Assembly (NCBI RefSeq): GCF_030540875.1
Contig: NZ_JAUOEM010000004.1
Coordinates: 507,533 to 571,532, forward strand
Direction of reading: 5' to 3'
DNA from: Flavivirga amylovorans
GTDB lineage: Bacteria; Bacteroidota; Bacteroidia; Flavobacteriales; Flavobacteriaceae
DNA length: 64,000 nucleotides
Part shown: positions 59,080 to 64,000 of the stretch, piece by piece
How the letters are laid out: the number at the start of each line of letters is the position of its first letter
How positions within the stretch are numbered: the stretch's first letter is position 1
The notes under the pieces: generated by a model
What the model saw: only the letters and a program-made list of their open reading frames with translations
Database searches by the model: none
Told to the model about the DNA's origin: nothing
Made by a program: the position numbers and the translations under genes

Positions 59080-59124
59080 CAAATTTATAGGGTAATGATC
59101 TATAAAGTATCCTGCACAATGCTG
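59080..59124 (-). promoter_or_regulatory. susC promoter with 17-bp shared motif
   Basis: Read on the minus strand: CAGCATTGTGCAGGATA (59124-59108), 20 bp spacer, then TAAATTTG (59087-59080), a perfect TAnnTTTG. No TTG is present at the usual -33 place, so the motif takes its position, as for an activator-dependent promoter. The same motif with the same 20-bp spacing lies upstream of the gene at 60522. Confidence 0.65.
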
Positions 59125-59275
59125 TAAAAAAGAAAAAAGGTATATAGATGGTTGTTCTTTTCAATTAAATTAGCAAGAATTTAATTGCATTGAAAAAGTT
59201 TACGGTTATAGGGTAATTTCAAAAACAATAAAATAGAGATTTTTTGTTAGTGTTTATTTAGCCTATAATAGTTTT

Positions 59276-60322
59276 TTATAAAGAAGTTCTATCTATAAAA
59301 TGAAATGGGACTTTGAATTTACCCTTTTCTTTATTCATAATCATTTTTGCTGCAGTTTCTCCCATTGTTTTAAAGTCGGTAGAAATAACTGTAATGCCTA
59401 ATAAATCTTTTAAAGGTGTTTCATTATAAGAAATAATCCCTATGTCTTGTCCTAAAATAAATTCCTCATCCCTAATTTGTTTAACAAGGTTTACAAGATC
59501 TGGCTCTTCAATTGTTATAAATAGATCTCCTCTTTTTAGAATCATATCATCATATACTTCATCAAGTATTTCAAAGTTTATGGATTTTTCTACACAAAAT
59601 TTCCTAAAGCCATGTAAAATTCTTCTAGGATATGGGTAAACAGCTTTATTCGGATAAATTAAAATTATTCTTTTATACTTTGATATTTTTTGGAACCCTT
59701 CTTTTAGCGCATTGTATATATCATTCTCAAAATCTTGAAAAATTTCAACAATTTTTCCTTCAATTTTAAATTTGATATTGTCTAGTATAACTAATTTTTG
59801 TTTTGGGATTTTTTTTATCGAATTTATAACAGCATCTGTAAAACTTACGTGTCTTAAATCTTCGGTCTTAAAGTGTGGCATTATTACATAAAAATCATAC
59901 GCAGATTTATTTTTTTCCATCAAATTTAGAAAAAGTGATTCATCACAATGATAGACATGCAAATCTGTGTGCGCAGTTGCTCCAATAGCATTTATGAAGG
60001 CGTTATACGTTGATAGCTTGTAAGAACTTAACTTATTAACCAAAAAAAGAATATTGGTTTTAGAGAGTAGTTTTGTTCGTGATACATAGTAGCCTTTTCC
60101 TCTTATGGAAACTATAATTTTTCGTTCTTTTAGAATGTTATATGCTTTTTCTACTGTATCTCTTGATAAATAGAATTCTTCACTTAACTCATTTATGGAT
60201 GGCATTTTTTGATCCATAGAAAAATTACCATTAGCAATATTATAGATTACTGAATCTACAATTTGTTTGTATTTGGGAATTCGCGAATTTTCATCAATAG
60301 ATATTTCCTGTAATGTGCTCAT
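59276..60322 (-). CDS. GntR-type transcriptional regulator with LacI-like sensing domain
   Basis: The 348-aa protein has an N-terminal winged helix of GntR type (about 12-82): IPKYKQIVDSVIYNIANGNF, MPSINELSEEFYLSRDTVEK, AYNILKERKIIVSIRGKGYY. The rest (about 90-345) resembles a periplasmic-binding/LacI sugar-sensing domain (NILFLVNKLSSYKLSTYNAF; QDIGIISYNETPLKDLLGIT; TMGETAAKMI). It probably responds to a sugar from the PUL substrate and controls susC and the divergent secreted-protein genes. It is transcribed away from the 60522 gene, and the motif at 60383-60399 lies 61 bp before its start, so it may be autoregulated. Confidence 0.92.
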   Translation of the reverse strand: MSTLQEISIDENSRIPKYKQIVDSVIYNIANGNFSMDQKMPSINELSEEFYLSRDTVEKAYNILKERKIIVSIRGKGYYVSRTKLLSKTNILFLVNKLSSYKLSTYNAFINAIGATAHTDLHVYHCDESLFLNLMEKNKSAYDFYVIMPHFKTEDLRHVSFTDAVINSIKKIPKQKLVILDNIKFKIEGKIVEIFQDFENDIYNALKEGFQKISKYKRIILIYPNKAVYPYPRRILHGFRKFCVEKSINFEILDEVYDDMILKRGDLFITIEEPDLVNLVKQIRDEEFILGQDIGIISYNETPLKDLLGITVISTDFKTMGETAAKMIMNKEKGKFKVPFHFIDRTSL

Positions 60323-60382
60323 TGTTTGTTAAAAAAGTGCTTTGTAAAGAAAACAAAAAAAATAACGTTCTCAAAACTTAAG

Positions 60383-60427
60383 CAGTACAGTGCAGGATAG
60401 AATTCAGAAAGACAAGCCATAGTTTTA
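60383..60427 (+). promoter_or_regulatory. Promoter of the secreted-protein operon with the shared 17-bp motif
   Basis: CAGTACAGTGCAGGATA (60383-60399), 20 bp spacer, then TAGTTTTA (60420-60427), one base off TAnnTTTG. It matches the susC motif at 14 of 17 positions, with the block GTGCAGGATA identical. The same distance to the -7 element in both makes chance unlikely. The binding protein is probably the GntR-type regulator encoded next to it (inference). Confidence 0.65.
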
Positions 60428-60521
60428 TACCTGAACAACGATACTTTTAAGTAGATGTAATAATTATCCTAAAACTGTCTTTTGTTTAACAAGAATTTTA
60501 CTAACTAAAATATTTATACGT

Positions 60522-61847
60522 ATGAAACATCTTTTACTTTTTACATTTATTATTCTCCCTTTTGCCTTTCTGCAAGGTCAACCAGCCTATTCAGATGCCA
60601 ATGGTACAATTGCTATTTTAATAGGAAGCGGAGATGGATGGACTTTCAATGGTGCATGGGGCGGGGCTTCGCAAACATGGTTAAATAGCGGTCAAGTTAT
60701 GAACCCTCCAAGCGATACAGCATGGGCTGAAAGAGATTTAAGTGATTTTGCAGGAACCTCAAAATACGTTTATGTTATGTGGCATAAAAATGGTGGGTTT
60801 AGAGCAGATGCTGCTAGATATAGAGTTTATGATGGTTCTGGCGACATTTACAGTGGTACTGCAAATCAATGGGCGCATGCAGACGGTATAAGCCGTCAAG
60901 ATGATACCTTTTCTGGTTGGTTGCTTCTAGATAATAAAAAGATTAATATCACTGCAAGTACAAAACTTAGAGTGTCTCAAGATGCTCCTGTAATTGGTGG
61001 GCAAGAGTTTATGCAAAACGATGCCATATTATTATCTGATTTTCCAATTATTGATAATACTTCCTTGGGAGCTACTTCAAACTTTGAAGTATTTCCTTCT
61101 TTATCGGGAGATAGTGATGGAGAACAAGGCGTAGGACATCATTGGGGCATGCAAGGTTTGGGCTATCAATATACGGTTACTAATGGAAATTCATTTACAA
61201 CTACGTTATCGCCTAGCGTATTCACTGATTTATTGGAAGAAGATTATGTTGTGCAAGTTTCTTGGGATTATTTGAATACTGATGATATAAATGTTACCAA
61301 TGCCAAATACAGCGTTAATAGTGTTGAAACAAGTGATACTGTTAATCAGAACAGAGAAGCGTCAAATCAAGGCGGTAGTTTTGTTTCAGGAAACTCCTAC
61401 GGAAGTTGGTCTGGATTTTATAGTTTGGCTGGACAACATGCTCATACCACTGTTAGCCCCGTTAATGTTAGCAGTACGTATAATAGTGCTCTACAAGGAA
61501 CCAAGAGGCTTTTATATGACATGATAAGATTTGTTCCGGTATCGCAATTAGGTACACTTAGTACCGATAATTTTAATTTTGAGAAAAAAGGTGATGTTGG
61601 CCTAAGAAATTATCCAAATCCATTTAATAATGAAACAACTTTTTCCTATTCATTACCTAATAGTGGAAAAGTTTCAATAAGAATTTATAATAGTATTGGT
61701 GTTTCCGTTTCAGAAATTTTGAACGAGACTCAGGCAAAAGGGTCTCATACAATAAACTACAAAAACCAAAACCTAGTTACTGGAGTATACTATTGTGTAC
61801 TAAAATTTAACGGAAAAGCAACTACAAACAAGCTAATAGTAAATTAA
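60522..61847 (+). CDS. Secreted protein with type IX sorting domain and golvesin-like modules
   Basis: The 441-aa protein has a signal peptide (MKHLLLFTFIILPFAFLQG). Module 1 (about 25-170) starts GTIAILIGSGDGWTFNGAWG and holds YVYVMWHKNGGFRADAARYR. Module 2 (about 175-345) reads GHHWGMQGLGYQYTVTNGNS and YVVQVSWDYLNTDDINVTNA, ending MIRFVPV. The pattern resembles golvesin/xanthan-lyase-type beta modules ('...V.V.W....RA..A.Y.V...'). The last 80 residues are a type A C-terminal sorting domain: LRNYPNPFNNETTFSYSLPN ... GVYYCVLKFNGKATTNKLIV. It should leave the cell by the type IX system whose gldKLMN genes are in this window. The role may be glycan binding; no catalytic motif is seen. Confidence 0.8.
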   Translation: MKHLLLFTFIILPFAFLQGQPAYSDANGTIAILIGSGDGWTFNGAWGGASQTWLNSGQVMNPPSDTAWAERDLSDFAGTSKYVYVMWHKNGGFRADAARYRVYDGSGDIYSGTANQWAHADGISRQDDTFSGWLLLDNKKINITASTKLRVSQDAPVIGGQEFMQNDAILLSDFPIIDNTSLGATSNFEVFPSLSGDSDGEQGVGHHWGMQGLGYQYTVTNGNSFTTTLSPSVFTDLLEEDYVVQVSWDYLNTDDINVTNAKYSVNSVETSDTVNQNREASNQGGSFVSGNSYGSWSGFYSLAGQHAHTTVSPVNVSSTYNSALQGTKRLLYDMIRFVPVSQLGTLSTDNFNFEKKGDVGLRNYPNPFNNETTFSYSLPNSGKVSIRIYNSIGVSVSEILNETQAKGSHTINYKNQNLVTGVYYCVLKFNGKATTNKLIVN

Positions 61848-61857
61848 ATGTTGATAT

Positions 61858-64000
61858 ATGAAAAAGAAAACTTTTTATTTTTTTTACATTAGTTTTTTTT
61901 ATTTTTTTTTAGCACAAAGTCAACCATTAATTGATGTTCCAAGAGGAATGAGGTTGATTACACCAGTGCACTACTCATTTGGATGTGCCGCAGCTCCTGA
62001 TGGTTCGGTTTATTTTACTGAATTTAACAGACAAATGTTAAGGCAGGTTGGAGCCGATGGAGGAGTAGCGATAAAAAGAATAGGGCTAACAGGAATGTTT
62101 GCCGCTGCATTTGATGATTCGGGAAACCTTTTTGTTGGACGTGATTTGGGTGATGTAGGTAACGCAGCAATAATAACTAGAATTGAGTCAAATGGCACAG
62201 AAACAAATATTGTTACTGGAATTACCAGACCAAGAGGTATAGCTACAGACGCAAGCGGAAACGTCTATTTTGCCACGGAATCACCATCTCGTATTAGCAG
62301 ATGGAACCAAAGTAATGGTTCTGTAGATATACTGGTAGATAACCTGTTATCGCCTGCAGAAGGAGTTGCAGTCGCATCAGATGGAACGCTATACTTTAGT
62401 GAATATGGTAATCCAGAATCTGGGGTATCAGGTAGTGTAAAAAAAAGAGCAACAAATGGAACGATTAGCACGGTTCTAAGTAGTGGTATATGGAGAAGTA
62501 GAGGACTAGCTATAGACAATGCTGATGAGTTTTTATATTTATGTACCGAAGCAGATCAATCAGATCATGGAAATACAGGGCTTTTGGTAAAAATAAGACT
62601 ATCTAATGGTTTGGCAACTAATGCTTTGCAAGGTATAGACTACCCTCAGTTTCCATCTATTGGAGCTGATGGTAATGTTTATTTTACACTTACTCGTGAT
62701 AGTTGGTTAGCTATGTATGACCCATCTACGATTACTGATGTTAGCGATTGGAGTGATAATTCCAGTGTTAAAATAGGTTTAAGTGAAGGTGATTGGACTT
62801 CTGGCGGTAATGGAACACCATTGACCATTGAAGTAGACAATACTTTAACGTTTACGGGTAATATTTCAGCAGATGTAACAGATGGCACCGTACAAGGCTG
62901 GATAAGAATACCTGAAAGTTTGTTATCTGTAGATACGAATGAATTATATTTACCATGTTACACTTCTGAAAACCCTACACCAGGTATTTTTAAATTGCCA
63001 AAGGTTACATATTCTGTAGGAACAGGTTCTTGTTTAATATCAGCAGTTGTGGTAAGAGATCAGATTGGCCAACGGTGGCCAATGCAAAATCCAGGTACTT
63101 GTAATGAAAGCCCAGCAGTAGGTTTCAGTGAGGAACCAACAGGATACTTAATTTATTTTTCTTGGAGTACAGCAGATCGCATTGGAACGATAGCGCTTCC
63201 ATCATATAGAGATACTGATGATACCATGACAATAATGACAGGAAGCGGTCCAGGTTGGATATATACAGGAGTGCCTTGGAATGTAACTGGGCAAACGTGG
63301 TTAAATAATGGTGCAGTCATGTCAATACCTAATGAGACAGCATGGGCAGAAAAAGACCTTGGAGCTTTTTCTGGAACTTCAAAATACATTTATGTTATGT
63401 GGCACAAAAATGGTTCGTTTAGAGCGGATGCGGCCAGATATAGAGTTTATGATTATACGGAAGATAAATATAATGGTACTGTAAATCAATGGGTGCATGC
63501 AGATAATGTAAATCGACAAGACGACACCTTTTCAGGTTGGTACCTTTTGGATAACAAAAAGATTAATATAACCCCAAGTACAAGAATTAGAATGTCTCAA
63601 GATGCACCTGTCATTGGAGGGCAAGAGTTTATGCAAAGTGATGCAGTACTTCTTACCGACTATCCCATTGTAGATAATACATCTTTAGGTTCGGCGTCAA
63701 ATTTTGAATCTTTCCCAAATTTATCTGTTTCAAGTAGTGGAGAGCAAGGTGTAGGACATCATTGGGGAATGCAAGGGCTTGGTTACCAATATACAGTTAC
63801 TGATGGTAATTCTTTTGCTACAAAATTAGACCCTAACGTTTTTTCAGATTTATTAGAGGAAGATTATTATGTTGAAGTGTCTTGGGATTATTTGGATACA
63901 GATGGCATAAATGTTACTAATGCCAAATACAGGGTTATGGGCGTTGAAACTAGTGACGTTGTCAATCAAAATAGAGAAACTACAAATCAAGGAGGCGGTT
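61858..64000 (+). CDS. Secreted NHL/SMP-30-like propeller fused to the same golvesin-like modules, 3' end cut by window
   Basis: The frame is open from 61858 to the window end (714 codons). After a signal peptide (FYISFFYFFLAQS) a beta-propeller runs to about residue 290: HYSFGCAAAPDGSVYFTEFN, GITRPRGIATDASGNVYFAT, PAEGVAVASDGTLYFSEYGN. A linker domain follows, and from about residue 455 the same two modules as in the previous gene reappear with many identical stretches (KYIYVMWHKNGSFRADAARY; DAPVIGGQEFMQSDAVLLTD; GEQGVGHHWGMQGLGYQYTV). It is 10 bp downstream of that gene, so they form one operon. A sorting domain is expected beyond the window. Possibly a lyase or binding protein. Confidence 0.8.
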   Translation, partial: MKKKTFYFFYISFFYFFLAQSQPLIDVPRGMRLITPVHYSFGCAAAPDGSVYFTEFNRQMLRQVGADGGVAIKRIGLTGMFAAAFDDSGNLFVGRDLGDVGNAAIITRIESNGTETNIVTGITRPRGIATDASGNVYFATESPSRISRWNQSNGSVDILVDNLLSPAEGVAVASDGTLYFSEYGNPESGVSGSVKKRATNGTISTVLSSGIWRSRGLAIDNADEFLYLCTEADQSDHGNTGLLVKIRLSNGLATNALQGIDYPQFPSIGADGNVYFTLTRDSWLAMYDPSTITDVSDWSDNSSVKIGLSEGDWTSGGNGTPLTIEVDNTLTFTGNISADVTDGTVQGWIRIPESLLSVDTNELYLPCYTSENPTPGIFKLPKVTYSVGTGSCLISAVVVRDQIGQRWPMQNPGTCNESPAVGFSEEPTGYLIYFSWSTADRIGTIALPSYRDTDDTMTIMTGSGPGWIYTGVPWNVTGQTWLNNGAVMSIPNETAWAEKDLGAFSGTSKYIYVMWHKNGSFRADAARYRVYDYTEDKYNGTVNQWVHADNVNRQDDTFSGWYLLDNKKINITPSTRIRMSQDAPVIGGQEFMQSDAVLLTDYPIVDNTSLGSASNFESFPNLSVSSSGEQGVGHHWGMQGLGYQYTVTDGNSFATKLDPNVFSDLLEEDYYVEVSWDYLDTDGINVTNAKYRVMGVETSDVVNQNRETTNQGGG

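Overview
The window looks like a chromosomal segment of a low-GC marine-type member of the Flavobacteriaceae (Bacteroidota). The evidence is the gliding/type IX secretion cluster gldK-gldL-gldM-gldN, SusC/SusD-type TonB receptors, a protein with a type IX C-terminal sorting domain, Bacteroidota promoters (TTG-N19-21-TAnnTTTG), and the gene order miaB / sigma-54 activator / lptE / secG / groES / groEL.

Layout. (1) 1-2690: the 3' part of a metal-type TonB receptor plus a periplasmic HMA protein. (2) 2824-14396: an accessory locus. Its core is a three-gene minus-strand operon: a TolB/FlgO-like TPR protein, a CHAT (caspase-like) protease with a STAND NTPase and TPR tail, and a 132-aa orphan. Around it lie a divergent 51-aa lipoprotein, an unusual tandem 9-bp operator-like array, a TPR histidine kinase with a NarL-type regulator, a CsgG-like/TPR/SH3 protein, and three decayed genes. 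(3) 14510-21828: housekeeping block (groEL, groES, secG, TPR protein, lptE, sigma-54 activator, miaB). (4) 22006-26122: lipoproteins, an LVIVD protein and two tandem paralogous membrane proteins. (5) 26261-39937: topA, a degenerate arginase-fold protein, gldKLMN, an FAD oxidoreductase, a DUF983 protein, an ABC-F ATPase, an LRR protein and a CPXCG protein that appears to start at ATT. (6) 40058-46284: initiator tRNA-Met followed by an island of about 6 kb, closed by a diverged copy of the tRNA 3' half. The island carries a COG0523 metallochaperone GTPase, a DUF3526-type ABC exporter and two small proteins. (7) 46423-64000: a polysaccharide utilization locus for a rhamnose-containing glycan (GH78 rhamnosidase, broken by a frameshift; two paralogous putative TIM-barrel enzymes; L-rhamnose mutarotase; a GH127-like enzyme; SusD; SusC; a GntR-type regulator). 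It is followed on the plus strand by two secreted proteins that share a duplicated module.

How the genes work together. In the PUL, SusC/D would import oligosaccharides released by surface enzymes; GH78, the GH127-like enzyme and the two orphan enzymes would trim them, and the mutarotase would handle the freed L-rhamnose. A shared 17-bp motif lies exactly 20 bp upstream of a -7 element both at susC and at the divergent secreted-protein operon, so the two units are probably co-regulated, perhaps by the GntR-type protein between them. The type IX system encoded in the same window could export the secreted product. The CHAT operon is the best candidate for an undescribed system: a predicted sensor, a nucleotide-gated protease and a small possible substrate in one transcription unit.

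Several genes carry single-base lesions (12.8-14.4 kb, 46.4-48.4 kb). Most can be explained as losses of one base in a homopolymer run, so sequencing error competes with genuine decay; the premature TAG at 13724 is not of that kind.
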